A stretch of DNA of 51,096 bases from Clostridiales bacterium (GTDB lineage Bacteria > Bacillota > Clostridia > Christensenellales > CAG-138): the NCBI GenBank assembly GCA_004558525.1, contig SFCQ01000009.1, positions 1 to 51,096 of the forward strand, read 5' to 3'. A model generated the notes under the pieces. It was not told the DNA's origin and searched no databases. It saw only the letters and a list, made by a program, of their open reading frames with translations. This document shows positions 24,554-32,203 of this stretch, piece by piece (the first letter of the stretch is position 1; each line of letters begins with the position of its first letter). The translations under genes were made by a program, and so were the position numbers.

Positions 24554-24798
24554 TCAGAGGAACGATAATTGAAAATTATGCGGGGGCAGATTTCTGATAC
24601 AATCCTCCACACGGCGCACGGCGGCGTCCGAAAGGCCGTTAAAGCTTTTCCATTTGGGGAAGAAGCGGCGGAGGAGGGAGCTCTGCTTTGCGTTCGTGCC
24701 GCGCTCGTCCGGCTTCTGCCTGAGCAGTATGCCAATCTGCGCCCTTTTCTCCTTCGTCAGGTGTTGAAATCGCCTATTTACTGTGCTGTACTCTTACT
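24554..24798 (-). pseudogene. IS30-family transposase relic, internally deleted
   Basis: A frame of about 80 residues joins the N-terminal hallmark of IS30 transposases (QHLTKEKRAQIGILLRQKPD) directly to their C-terminal block (ERGTNAKQSSLLRRFFPK, then SDAAVRRVEDCIRNLPP). The whole central region, including the DDE catalytic core, is missing, so this is a scar rather than a gene. No start codon or clear terminal inverted repeats remain. It explains most of the 545 bases between galE and the tRNA gene. The plus-strand open frame over the same stretch is not a gene. Confidence 0.7.
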
Positions 24799-24917
24799 GA
24801 GTAATAGTAGACCTACCGGTTTTTGTTTGTGGATCTCAATTATATCACGTCTGCTATGGCTTTTATTTCTTTCCTATTTCATGTTACACTATTTTTATCC
24901 GCAATATAAGATTCCGC

Positions 24918-24946
24918 TTGCAATGCACAAAGAAATGTTGTATTAT
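24918..24946 (+). promoter_or_regulatory. tRNA-Ser promoter
   Basis: TTGCAA (24918-24923), 17-base spacer, TATTAT (24941-24946), 13 bases before the mature tRNA. Confidence 0.7.
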
Positions 24947-24959
24947 ATTTGAGCGGCTT

Positions 24960-25050
24960 GCAGAGATGGCTGAGCTGGTCGAAGGCGCACGACTGGAAAT
25001 CGTGTTTACGGGGAACCGTAACAAGGGTTCGAATCCCTTTCTCTGCGCCA
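24960..25050 (+). tRNA. tRNA-Ser (anticodon GGA)
   Basis: Acceptor arms GCAGAGA and TCTCTGC close the cloverleaf. The anticodon stem CACGA/TCGTG holds loop CTGGAAA with anticodon GGA at 24995-24997. A long variable arm (TTTACGGGGAACCGTAA), characteristic of serine tRNAs, is followed by the T arm AAGGGTTCGAATCCCTT, and the 3' CCA is encoded. It reads UCC and UCU codons. Confidence 0.95.
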
Positions 25051-25059
25051 AACAAAAAA

Positions 25060-25112
25060 GTACCCAAAAGGGTGCTTTTTTTGTTTATGCAATGAAAGAG
25101 GAAGGGATTCGA
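25060..25112 (+). repeat. 53-bp direct repeat, left copy (contains tRNA terminator)
   Basis: Begins with GTACCC..GGGTGCTTTTTTT, a short stem with T tract that ends the tRNA-Ser transcript, then TTTATGCAATGAAAGAGGAA and GGGATTCGA. The same 53 bases recur at 25307-25359 on the far side of hairpin-repeat copy D; the last 30 bases are identical. Confidence 0.9.
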
Positions 25113-25113
25113 T

Positions 25114-25306
25114 GAAAAGCCAGGGGTTGTTAAGGGGCGGCAGCCCCTTAAGTTGATTCCGGCTCTGACGACACGTGCGTCAGAACGGATGAAAACCTAC
25201 AGGTTTTCATACTTTGCGGGGTTTGCCGCCCGGGAGCTAATGCGAGAGGCAAACCCCGTAATTCTCGAAAAAGTGGCGAACAGCCACTTTTTCGACACTC
25301 TGAATA
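25114..25306 (+). repeat. Modular hairpin repeat, copy D (fullest copy)
   Basis: All modules occur in order: CCAGGGGTTGTTAAGG; GGGGCGGCAGCCCC hairpin; TTCCGGCTCTGACGA with TGCGTCAGAACGG; ATGAAAACCTACAGGTTTTCAT hairpin (interrupted here by CTAC); GCGGGGTTTGCC...GGCAAACCCCG long hairpin; and CGAAAAAGTGGC/GCCACTTTTTCG (25266-25294). No coding frame is supported across it. With its two flanking 53-bp repeats it fills the 384 bases between the tRNA and the XdhC gene. Confidence 0.85.
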
Positions 25307-25359
25307 GTACCCAATAAGGGTGCTTTTTTGTTTATGCAATGAAAGAGGAAGGGATTCGA
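25307..25359 (+). repeat. 53-bp direct repeat, right copy
   Basis: Second copy of the tRNA-terminator repeat, differing from the left copy only in the small loop and T-tract length. It directly follows hairpin-repeat copy D. Confidence 0.9.
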
Positions 25360-25434
25360 AGGGAACGGCCGAAAGGTTTTCAAGCCGTTCGGGAGCTCCT
25401 TTGCGCAGATGGTCGATCTTTCACGTTCCGAACG

Positions 25435-26478
25435 TTATTGCCTTTTACCCTCTTCCGCCGTGGGCCATGGAATAACCCCGCTGTATCCTGAGTTTACGGA
25501 AATAAGCTCGGCCGCTATGCTTATGGCGATCTCGGCGGGCGTCTGAGCGCCTATGTTGAAGCCTATCGGGCAGCGCACCCTGTCTATGCTCTGCTGCGAA
25601 AAGCCCGCAAGTCTCAGCCTTTCCCTCGTCCTTGCAGCCTTGTGGCGCGAACCTATGCAGCCTATATAGTGCGCATCGCTCAAAAGCACCTGTGCAAGCA
25701 CCTCGTAGTCAGCCTCATGCCCGGGCGTCATTACAAAAACGGCGTCGCTCCTTGCTATATCTGCGTTTTTTGCAAGCGATGAAAAATCGCCCTGTATCAG
25801 CATGTCCGCTTCATTAAGGTATTCCCTGCTCAGGAGCGCCTCGCGGCTGTCATAAACATAAACCGGCAAGCCTATACTCTTAAGCACGGGCGTCAGCGCG
25901 CGTGCAACATGGCCCGCGCCGAAAATCAATGCCCTTCCCATTTTAGAAAGCGGTTCTATGAAAAGATCAAATCCGTCAAGCTTCTTATATACCGCAGCGC
26001 CGCAGAGCAAAGGCTCGACTATGCCCTTAAGCGCGCTTGGCACATCGCCGCCGGCTTTGGCTATATTTATGTCGCAAATCCCTTCTCCGGTTATCCTGTA
26101 TATAAGGAAGCTGTCCTCATTTTTGCCGGCCTGCTCGGCTATGCTGTTTGCAAGCTCAGCGTCAGCCGGTGTGAAATGCCTGAAATACACCTTCACATTG
26201 CCGCCGCATATCATGCCTATGTTACCCACCTCGGCTTTGCTAAGCGAGTAAGGGACTATCTCATTCCTTTTTGAAGCGAGTATCTCTATGCCCTTTTGCC
26301 TTGCGTTAAGCTCAACGCTGCCGCCGCCAACGGTGCCCAAAGTAGAGCCGTCTGCAAAGACCAGCATCTTAGCTCCGGCGCCCCTCGGCACGGAGCCGGA
26401 GGCGGCTATTATGGAGCAAAGCACCGCGCCCTCTCCAGAACTGAGCCTTCTATAAAGCTCATTGAAAAGCTTTTGCAT
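25435..26478 (-). CDS. XdhC/CoxI-family protein (molybdenum hydroxylase maturation)
   Basis: A 347-residue two-domain protein. The N-terminal XdhC-CoxI domain shows ASGSVPRGAGAKMLV and GTVGGGSVELNARQ. The C-terminal Rossmann domain shows ALIFGAGHVARALTPVLKS, then VMTPGHEADYEVL and YIGCIGSRHKAART. XdhC binds and sulfurates the molybdenum cofactor before its insertion into xanthine dehydrogenase-type enzymes. No molybdenum hydroxylase or moco gene is nearby, so it acts on an enzyme encoded elsewhere. The downstream neighbour on the same strand start side is an EamA transporter, 9 bases away. Confidence 0.88.
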   Translation of the reverse strand: MQKLFNELYRRLSSGEGAVLCSIIAASGSVPRGAGAKMLVFADGSTLGTVGGGSVELNARQKGIEILASKRNEIVPYSLSKAEVGNIGMICGGNVKVYFRHFTPADAELANSIAEQAGKNEDSFLIYRITGEGICDINIAKAGGDVPSALKGIVEPLLCGAAVYKKLDGFDLFIEPLSKMGRALIFGAGHVARALTPVLKSIGLPVYVYDSREALLSREYLNEADMLIQGDFSSLAKNADIARSDAVFVMTPGHEADYEVLAQVLLSDAHYIGCIGSRHKAARTRERLRLAGFSQQSIDRVRCPIGFNIGAQTPAEIAISIAAELISVNSGYSGVIPWPTAEEGKRQ

Positions 26479-26487
26479 AAAGCGGCC

Positions 26488-27426
26488 CTACGCTTTCTTC
26501 CCGTTTGCTTTTTTGGCCTTGGCAGCAGCAATAAGGTCCGGAAGCTGAGCAAGCACTATCGCACCGAACATTATCGCACAGCCCGCAAACTCGCGTCCGG
26601 TAAAGGTTTCCTTCAGTATCACCCAGCCCGCAAGCGCCGCAAAAACGCTTTCAAGGCTCATCAGCAGCGAGGCTACGGCAGGCGCCGTATTCTTTTGGGC
26701 GATTATTTGCAGCGTGTAGCCGACTCCGCTTGACATCACGCCCGTGTAAAGTATTGGTATAATAGCATCGGCTATGTCCTGCCACGAAGGTATGTCGCCG
26801 TCTATCAGCATGAACACGGCGCTCAGCGCGGAGCATACAAAGAACTGTATGCAGCTCATCTTAACTCCGTCCACCTTGGGCGAAAAATGGTCTATCACCA
26901 ATATGTGCGCGGTGTAGCCGAATGCGCATAGCAGCACCAGCGCATCGCCCTTCTGCAAAGAAAAGCCTCCCTTCATGCACAGGAAGTACAGGCCTATCAC
27001 GCCGAGCAGCACGCTTATCCATATCGTAAAATGCAGCTTGCGCTTTTGGAATATGCCGCATATCGGCACGAACACTATGTACAGCGCCGTTATAAAGCCG
27101 GCCTTGCCCACCGTGGTATCGTTTATGCCAAGCTGCTGCAGCGCGCTTGCCACGGCAAGCACCGTACCCACGATAACGCCGCCTATTATAAGCGTGCGGC
27201 GAGATTTAGCGTCTGTCTTAGGCCTCTCCTCAGAGCCTGTTCCCCGCTTGGCCGCGCTTATCGCGATAACAGGCAGCAGCGCAATGCCCGCCGCAAGCGA
27301 ACGCAGGGCATTAAACGCGTACGCGCTCATGCTGTCGCCTCCCATAGCCTGGAATACGAAGGCCGTACCCCATATGAGCGCGACAAGCACCAACAATAAA
27401 TTGCTCGTAAACTGTTTCTTATTCAT
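26488..27426 (-). CDS. EamA/DMT-family membrane transporter
   Basis: A 312-residue protein with about ten hydrophobic helices in two repeated EamA halves. The N-terminal LLLVLVALIWGTAFVFQ and the second-half VASLLMSLESVFAALAGW with LKETFTGREFAGCAIMFG are typical of drug/metabolite transporters. The tail is Lys-rich. Substrates of this family (amino acids, metabolites, drugs) cannot be told from sequence. Its stop lies 9 bases ahead of the XdhC gene, so both are probably cotranscribed. Confidence 0.9.
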   Translation of the reverse strand: MNKKQFTSNLLLVLVALIWGTAFVFQAMGGDSMSAYAFNALRSLAAGIALLPVIAISAAKRGTGSEERPKTDAKSRRTLIIGGVIVGTVLAVASALQQLGINDTTVGKAGFITALYIVFVPICGIFQKRKLHFTIWISVLLGVIGLYFLCMKGGFSLQKGDALVLLCAFGYTAHILVIDHFSPKVDGVKMSCIQFFVCSALSAVFMLIDGDIPSWQDIADAIIPILYTGVMSSGVGYTLQIIAQKNTAPAVASLLMSLESVFAALAGWVILKETFTGREFAGCAIMFGAIVLAQLPDLIAAAKAKKANGKKA

Positions 27427-27515
27427 AATCGGTATTATAGCATATGCGGATTCACTTTTCTATCGTTTTCATGCCTTTTCCGGCGGTTGGAGTTTATTTA
27501 TTATGAATAATGTAG

Positions 27516-27521
27516 TATAAT
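27516..27521 (+). promoter_or_regulatory. -10 box upstream of the amidase operon
   Basis: TATAAT at 27516-27521, about 40 bases before the amidase start; no convincing -35 is seen at 16-18 bases. Confidence 0.35.
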
Positions 27522-27561
27522 TTATTTTAACTGTTGCATTTGTGCGGAGGCCGGATAAGTT

Positions 27562-28131
27562 ATGCTCAATATAATAACAAAATATATGACAAACAATGAT
27601 TGCTTTAAGGACAATAAGCCGCTTGCTCCGGCAGGGATAACCATACACAGCACCGCCGAGCCCGGCATGAGGGCCGGAGTGTGGTACGAGCTTTGGAACA
27701 AGCCCGCGTCCGAGCAAAACGGCAGAGAGGTCTGCGTACATGCGTTTATGGACGATGAGATAGTTATGCAGTATCTCCCCTGGGATATGCGCGGCTGGCA
27801 CGCCGGCGGCAGCGATAACAATACCCACATAGGCATAGAGCTATGCGAGCCTGCGGGCATGATATACGCCGATGATTTTGATATAACCGGTTATGACGCA
27901 GCGCGTTTTCAGCCGTATTTTGACAGGATATGGCAAAACGCCATAGAGCTTTGCTGCCATCTTATAAAAATGTATCCCGCCATCAGCATAAGCGAGATAA
28001 CCAGCCACCATGAGGGTTGCTTGAGAGGGACAGCGAGCGCGCACCACGACCCGGAGCATTGGTGGAAGCTTCACGGCAAAAGCATGGACGATTTCAGAAT
28101 GGCAATCAAAGCCAGATTGGAGGATAAATAA
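27562..28131 (+). CDS. N-acetylmuramoyl-L-alanine amidase (Amidase_2 type)
   Basis: A 189-residue zinc amidase that cuts the bond between muramic acid and the stem peptide. Zinc and catalytic residues are visible in GITIHSTAEPG (His), NTHIGIELCE (catalytic Glu region) and SAHHDPEHW (second His). There is no signal peptide or cell-wall-binding domain, so it is either cytoplasmic, for recycling imported muropeptides, or a prophage-type lysin without holin. Its gene is followed without a gap by an M19 dipeptidase and a run of aminopeptidases, which favours a recycling or peptide-catabolic role. Confidence 0.88.
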   Translation: MLNIITKYMTNNDCFKDNKPLAPAGITIHSTAEPGMRAGVWYELWNKPASEQNGREVCVHAFMDDEIVMQYLPWDMRGWHAGGSDNNTHIGIELCEPAGMIYADDFDITGYDAARFQPYFDRIWQNAIELCCHLIKMYPAISISEITSHHEGCLRGTASAHHDPEHWWKLHGKSMDDFRMAIKARLEDK

Positions 28132-29100
28132 ATGAAAATGCGCTTTGTTGACCTGCATTGCGATACTGTCGTATGCGAAGTTATGAGGGATGAGGAGCAT
28201 AAAAACCTGCGCTCCAACCCCTCCGGCATGCTTGACCTTGACAGAATGAAAGCGGCGGGCAGCCTGCTGCAATGCTTTGCGCTATACGTCCCGCCTGTGA
28301 GCAGGATAGCCAGCACCACGGGCGAGGCTGACGAGTGGGATTTCTTCAACGACGCCGCCGATTGTTACGACAGGCAGCTTGCCGCCAATCAGGACATTAT
28401 ACGGCCCGTAGGCAAATATGCCGATATAGAGAAGAACCTGCGCGAAGGCATCATGTCCTCCATGATGACGATAGAGAACGGCGCCCCGCTCGACGGCAGG
28501 ATAGAAAGGCTTGACGAGATGTTCAAAAGGGGCGTAAGGCTCATAACCCTTACCCACAACCAGGAAAACAGCCTTGGCTACCCTAACCTTTCGGCTCCTG
28601 ACAAGGGACTCAAGCCGTTTGGCATAGAAGCCGTTAAAAGGATGAACGAGCTTGGCATAATAGTCGATACCGCTCACCTGAGCGACGCAGGCTTCTGGGA
28701 CGTTGTGAAGTATTCCTCAAAGCCGTTTACAGCCTCCCACTCCAACGCAAGGGCGCTGTGCAGCGTAATGCGCAACCTTACTGACGATATGATACGCGCG
28801 CTTGCCGATAAGGGCGGCATAGCAGGCTTGAACTTCGCCTCCGACTTCCTTGTTAAAAACACGAGCCATACCTACTGCGCGGATATAGCGCGGCATGCGC
28901 GCTACATGGCCGATAAGGGCGGCGTTGACATGGTGGCGCTCGGCAGCGATTTTGACGGCATAGACAGCGTGCTTGAGTTCAAGGGCTGCGAAGGCTTATA
29001 CATGGTGGAAGAGGCCCTGAACCGCTGCTTCACCGCAGACGAGGTGGATAAGATAACTCATCTTAACGCCTTAAGGCTCATAAAAGAGACCGTAGGCTGA
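28132..29100 (+). CDS. Membrane-dipeptidase family enzyme (peptidase M19)
   Basis: A 322-residue renal-dipeptidase homologue, a zinc enzyme that hydrolyses L- or mixed-chirality dipeptides. Seen are the N-terminal metal motif FVDLHCDTVV, the bridging Glu in MTIENGAPL, DTAHLSDAGFWDV and SHSNARAL with metal histidines, and GSDFDGI near the end. No signal peptide, so cytoplasmic. The ATG directly follows the amidase stop (TAAATG), implying cotranscription and perhaps turnover of cell-wall-derived dipeptides containing D-residues. Confidence 0.92.
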   Translation: MKMRFVDLHCDTVVCEVMRDEEHKNLRSNPSGMLDLDRMKAAGSLLQCFALYVPPVSRIASTTGEADEWDFFNDAADCYDRQLAANQDIIRPVGKYADIEKNLREGIMSSMMTIENGAPLDGRIERLDEMFKRGVRLITLTHNQENSLGYPNLSAPDKGLKPFGIEAVKRMNELGIIVDTAHLSDAGFWDVVKYSSKPFTASHSNARALCSVMRNLTDDMIRALADKGGIAGLNFASDFLVKNTSHTYCADIARHARYMADKGGVDMVALGSDFDGIDSVLEFKGCEGLYMVEEALNRCFTADEVDKITHLNALRLIKETVG

Positions 29101-29141
29101 TGCTATTTACAAACTTATTATAAATAAAAGGAGAAACGCTT

Positions 29142-30188
29142 ATGGATGTATTTGAGGCGCTATCCGCTCTGACGACCAAGCCCGGCGTAACCGGCAACGA
29201 GGTTGCCGTGTCCGAGGTTGTCAAGGGATACTACAAGGCCTATACGGACGATATATTCATCGACCCTATGGGCAACACCTATGGCCGCATAGGCGACCAC
29301 GGGCCAACGCTGCTCGTTCAGGCGCATATGGACGAGGTCGGTATGATGGTTACAGCCGTTGAGGATAACGGCATGCTGCGCATACGCTCCGTTGCGGGGG
29401 TGGACCCGAGGGTGCTTCCCGGCAGCGAGGTGCTCGTTCACGGTAAAAAGGTGCTTAACGCCGTTGTAGGGGCTATACCTCCGCACATTCAGCAGCCGGA
29501 GGACGCAAAGAAGTCATATTCCATAGACGAGCTTGTTTGCGATACCGGCCTTGATGCAAACGAGGTGAAGAGCCTTGTGCGCGTCGGCGACAATGTAACG
29601 TTTGCCCTGCTTCCGCCTATGAAGCTTAAGAATAACATAGTTGCCGGCAAAACGTTTGACGACCGCGCATGCATCACCGTAATGCTGGAGGCTATGGACA
29701 TACTCAAGAAGATGAAGCTCGATTGCCAGGTGGTTTTCTGCGCTACCGTTCAGGAGGAATGCGGCGGCGGCGGAGCAAGGGCCAGCGTATGGAACGCAAA
29801 GCCGGATCTTGCCATCGCTATGGACGTTTGCCACGCGCCTACCCCTGGCACAAAGCAGTTTGACACGGTGCCCATAGAAAAGGTAGCCATAACCTGCGGC
29901 GCGAACATTCACCCGAAGATGTTCAAGCTGATAACAGAAGCCGCCGATGCGCAGAACATACCCTGGGAATACGATGTTGCCGTCGCTCACACCGGTACGG
30001 ACGCATGGGATACCCAGGTACAGCTGGGCGGCGTGCCTACGGGGCTTATATCGCTGCCGCTGAGGTACATGCACACGAGCGTAGAGGTGATTTCCCTCAC
30101 CACGCTTAAAAACTGCGCCAAGGTCATAGCCGGCGTCGCCGCAAGCCTGGGCGCGGATTGGGAGGAAAAGCTATGCTTAGACGATTAG
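29142..30188 (+). CDS. M42-family aminopeptidase, first of three
   Basis: A 348-residue member of the M42 glutamyl/tetrahedral aminopeptidase family, dodecameric di-metal enzymes that trim peptides from the N-terminus. Metal and catalytic residues occur in VQAHMDEVGMM, FDDRACI, VQEECGGGGARA, AMDVCHAP and the late MHTSVEV. AAGGAGAAACGCTT precedes the ATG. Its 3' end overlaps the next M42 gene by 16 bases. Confidence 0.92.
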   Translation: MDVFEALSALTTKPGVTGNEVAVSEVVKGYYKAYTDDIFIDPMGNTYGRIGDHGPTLLVQAHMDEVGMMVTAVEDNGMLRIRSVAGVDPRVLPGSEVLVHGKKVLNAVVGAIPPHIQQPEDAKKSYSIDELVCDTGLDANEVKSLVRVGDNVTFALLPPMKLKNNIVAGKTFDDRACITVMLEAMDILKKMKLDCQVVFCATVQEECGGGGARASVWNAKPDLAIAMDVCHAPTPGTKQFDTVPIEKVAITCGANIHPKMFKLITEAADAQNIPWEYDVAVAHTGTDAWDTQVQLGGVPTGLISLPLRYMHTSVEVISLTTLKNCAKVIAGVAASLGADWEEKLCLDD

Positions 30189-31195
30189 AAGAACTTTCAA
30201 ACATAAACGGCGTTTCCGGCGACGAAGGCAAGGTAAGGCGCTATATAAAAGAAGCCATAAAGGATATACCCAATGTGCAGATGAGGACCGATACCATGGG
30301 CAACCTTATCGTACACAAGAAGGGTCAGGGCCCGAAGGTAATGCTTGCCGCGCATATGGACGAGGTCGGCATGCTGGTGCTTGGCGTGCTGGATAACGGC
30401 CTTATAGCATACAGCCAAAGGGGCTTAGACCCAAGGGTAGTCGTGTCAAAGCGCGTTGTCATCGGCGATGATATGGTGGAAGGCGTTATAGGCGCAAAGG
30501 CCATACATCTGCAAACGCGTGAGGAGATGAAGGCCGCGCTTGCGCACAGCGAGCTGTTTGTAGATATAGGCGCAAAGGATAAGGACGATGCGCTGAAATA
30601 TGTAAAGCCGGGCGACCATATAGCCTTTACCACCAGGTTCAAAAGGCTTGGCGAAAGCAAGGTGCTTGGCAAGGCGCTTGACGACCGCATAGGCTGCGCC
30701 GTGCTTATGGAGCTTATAAAGAACACATATGAATGTGACTTCTACGCCGTGTTCACCGTGCAGGAGGAGCTTGGCCTAAGGGGCGCTATGGCTGCGGCAT
30801 ACGCCGTGCAGCCCGACGCAGCGCTTATACTTGAAGGCACCGTTGCAAACGACACCCCTGACGCGGACGATGCTTCTTACGCAACAAAGCTTGGTGCGGG
30901 CGTAGCCATAACGTTTATGGACAGGGCGACGATCGTCAACCCGAACATGTTCAAGCTGCTGGCGGCCACCGCAAAGGAAGCCAATATAAAGTGGCAGCCG
31001 AGGCAGACCACATCCGGCGCAAACGACGCGGGCCCCATCCACCAGGCATGTGCCGGCTGCGTTGCCGGAAGCCTTGCGGTACCCTGCCGCTATATACACT
31101 CGCCCGCAAGCATTGCCGATATAAACGATATAAACAGCATGTATGCACTTGCGGACGCTTTTCTTAAAAACAAAAAATTCAATGAGGTGCTTTGA
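30173..31195 (+). CDS. M42-family aminopeptidase, second of three
   Basis: A 340-residue paralogue. Motifs AAHMDEVGMLV, LDDRIGC, VQEELGLRGA, LEGTVANDTPD and YIHSPAS supply the di-metal site. The start at 30173 (MLRRLEELSNINGVSGDEG) matches the family N-terminus and overlaps the end of the first copy; an upstream start at 30158 adds only five residues. The sequence differs widely from copies one and three, so the three are old paralogues, probably with different residue preferences. Confidence 0.92.
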   Translation: MLRRLEELSNINGVSGDEGKVRRYIKEAIKDIPNVQMRTDTMGNLIVHKKGQGPKVMLAAHMDEVGMLVLGVLDNGLIAYSQRGLDPRVVVSKRVVIGDDMVEGVIGAKAIHLQTREEMKAALAHSELFVDIGAKDKDDALKYVKPGDHIAFTTRFKRLGESKVLGKALDDRIGCAVLMELIKNTYECDFYAVFTVQEELGLRGAMAAAYAVQPDAALILEGTVANDTPDADDASYATKLGAGVAITFMDRATIVNPNMFKLLAATAKEANIKWQPRQTTSGANDAGPIHQACAGCVAGSLAVPCRYIHSPASIADINDINSMYALADAFLKNKKFNEVL

Positions 31196-31198
31196 TTT

Positions 31199-32203
31199 AT
31201 GGATAAAATGATGATGAAGGATATCCTTAAGGCCTATGGCCCTTCCGGCCGCGAGGCGCAGGCTGCCGAGGTCATAAAGCAGTACGTCGCCCCTTATGTT
31301 GACGAGGTGTATACCGACGCTATGGGCAGCCTTATCGCGCATAAAAAGGGCACGAGCGGCAAAAAGATAATGCTCAGCGCGCATATGGACCAGATCGGCC
31401 TTATAGTTGTGGCCATAGACGACAAGGGCTTTTTGCGCGTTTCAAACGTTGGCGGAGTGAACCCGATAATTGCCACCGCGCGCGAGGTCGTGTTTGAAAA
31501 CGGCGTGAAGGGCGTTACCTACTTTGAGAACACCTCAAAGCACGGCGTAAACGAAGCCAAGATGAAGGAGCTTTATGTTGACATAGGCTGCACCAGCCGC
31601 GAAGAGGCCGAAAAGAAGGTTTCCGTGGGCGACATGGCAGTATATGTTACCAACTTTGTTGAAATGGGAGACAGGCTCTCTTCAGGCGCTATGGACGACC
31701 GTATATGCTGCGCCGTAATGGCGGAAGCCATGAAGCAGATGAAGAGCGAGCATGACGTTTATGCCGTATTTACCGTTCAGGAAGAGGTCGGCTGCCGCGG
31801 CGCGGGCCCTGCCGCTTATGCGATAGAGCCTGACCTTAACATAAGCATAGACGTTTGCAGCGTGGGCGACATTCCCGAATGTGACAAGATGGCCGTGTCA
31901 CTTGGCTGCGGGCCTACGGTTAAGGTAATGGATTCTTCGGTTATAGTTCCTCCGGTAGTGCGCGCATTTATGGAAGCCGCCGCAGAAGAGGATAACATAC
32001 CCTATCAGCGCGAGGTGCTTCGCGGCGGCGGAACGGACACCGGCGCAGTTCAGCGCACACGCCGCGGCATACTCTCAGGCTGCGTATCCATACCCACCCG
32101 TTATATACATACCCCCGTTGAAACCGTAGATATAAAGGATATAGACAACGCAGTCAGACTGCTTTGCGCATGCCTTAAGAGAAAGGAGCTTCCGCACAGA
32201 TGA
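31199..32203 (+). CDS. M42-family aminopeptidase, third of three
   Basis: A 334-residue paralogue. Motifs SAHMDQIGLIV (Gln where the other two copies have Glu), MDDRICC, VQEEVGCRGAG, SIDVCSVGDIPE and YIHTPVE are present. GAGGTG lies 8 bases ahead of the ATG. The stop overlaps the start of the Xaa-Pro aminopeptidase gene (ATGA), which indicates translational coupling. Confidence 0.92.
   Translation: MDKMMMKDILKAYGPSGREAQAAEVIKQYVAPYVDEVYTDAMGSLIAHKKGTSGKKIMLSAHMDQIGLIVVAIDDKGFLRVSNVGGVNPIIATAREVVFENGVKGVTYFENTSKHGVNEAKMKELYVDIGCTSREEAEKKVSVGDMAVYVTNFVEMGDRLSSGAMDDRICCAVMAEAMKQMKSEHDVYAVFTVQEEVGCRGAGPAAYAIEPDLNISIDVCSVGDIPECDKMAVSLGCGPTVKVMDSSVIVPPVVRAFMEAAAEEDNIPYQREVLRGGGTDTGAVQRTRRGILSGCVSIPTRYIHTPVETVDIKDIDNAVRLLCACLKRKELPHR

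Noticed and set aside
24569..24952. A 127-codon plus-strand frame before tRNA-Ser
   Set aside because: It is antisense to the IS30 relic and runs through the tRNA promoter.
27562..28131. Prophage lysis cassette
   Set aside because: No holin or phage genes adjoin the amidase; it is tightly linked to chromosomal peptidase genes.
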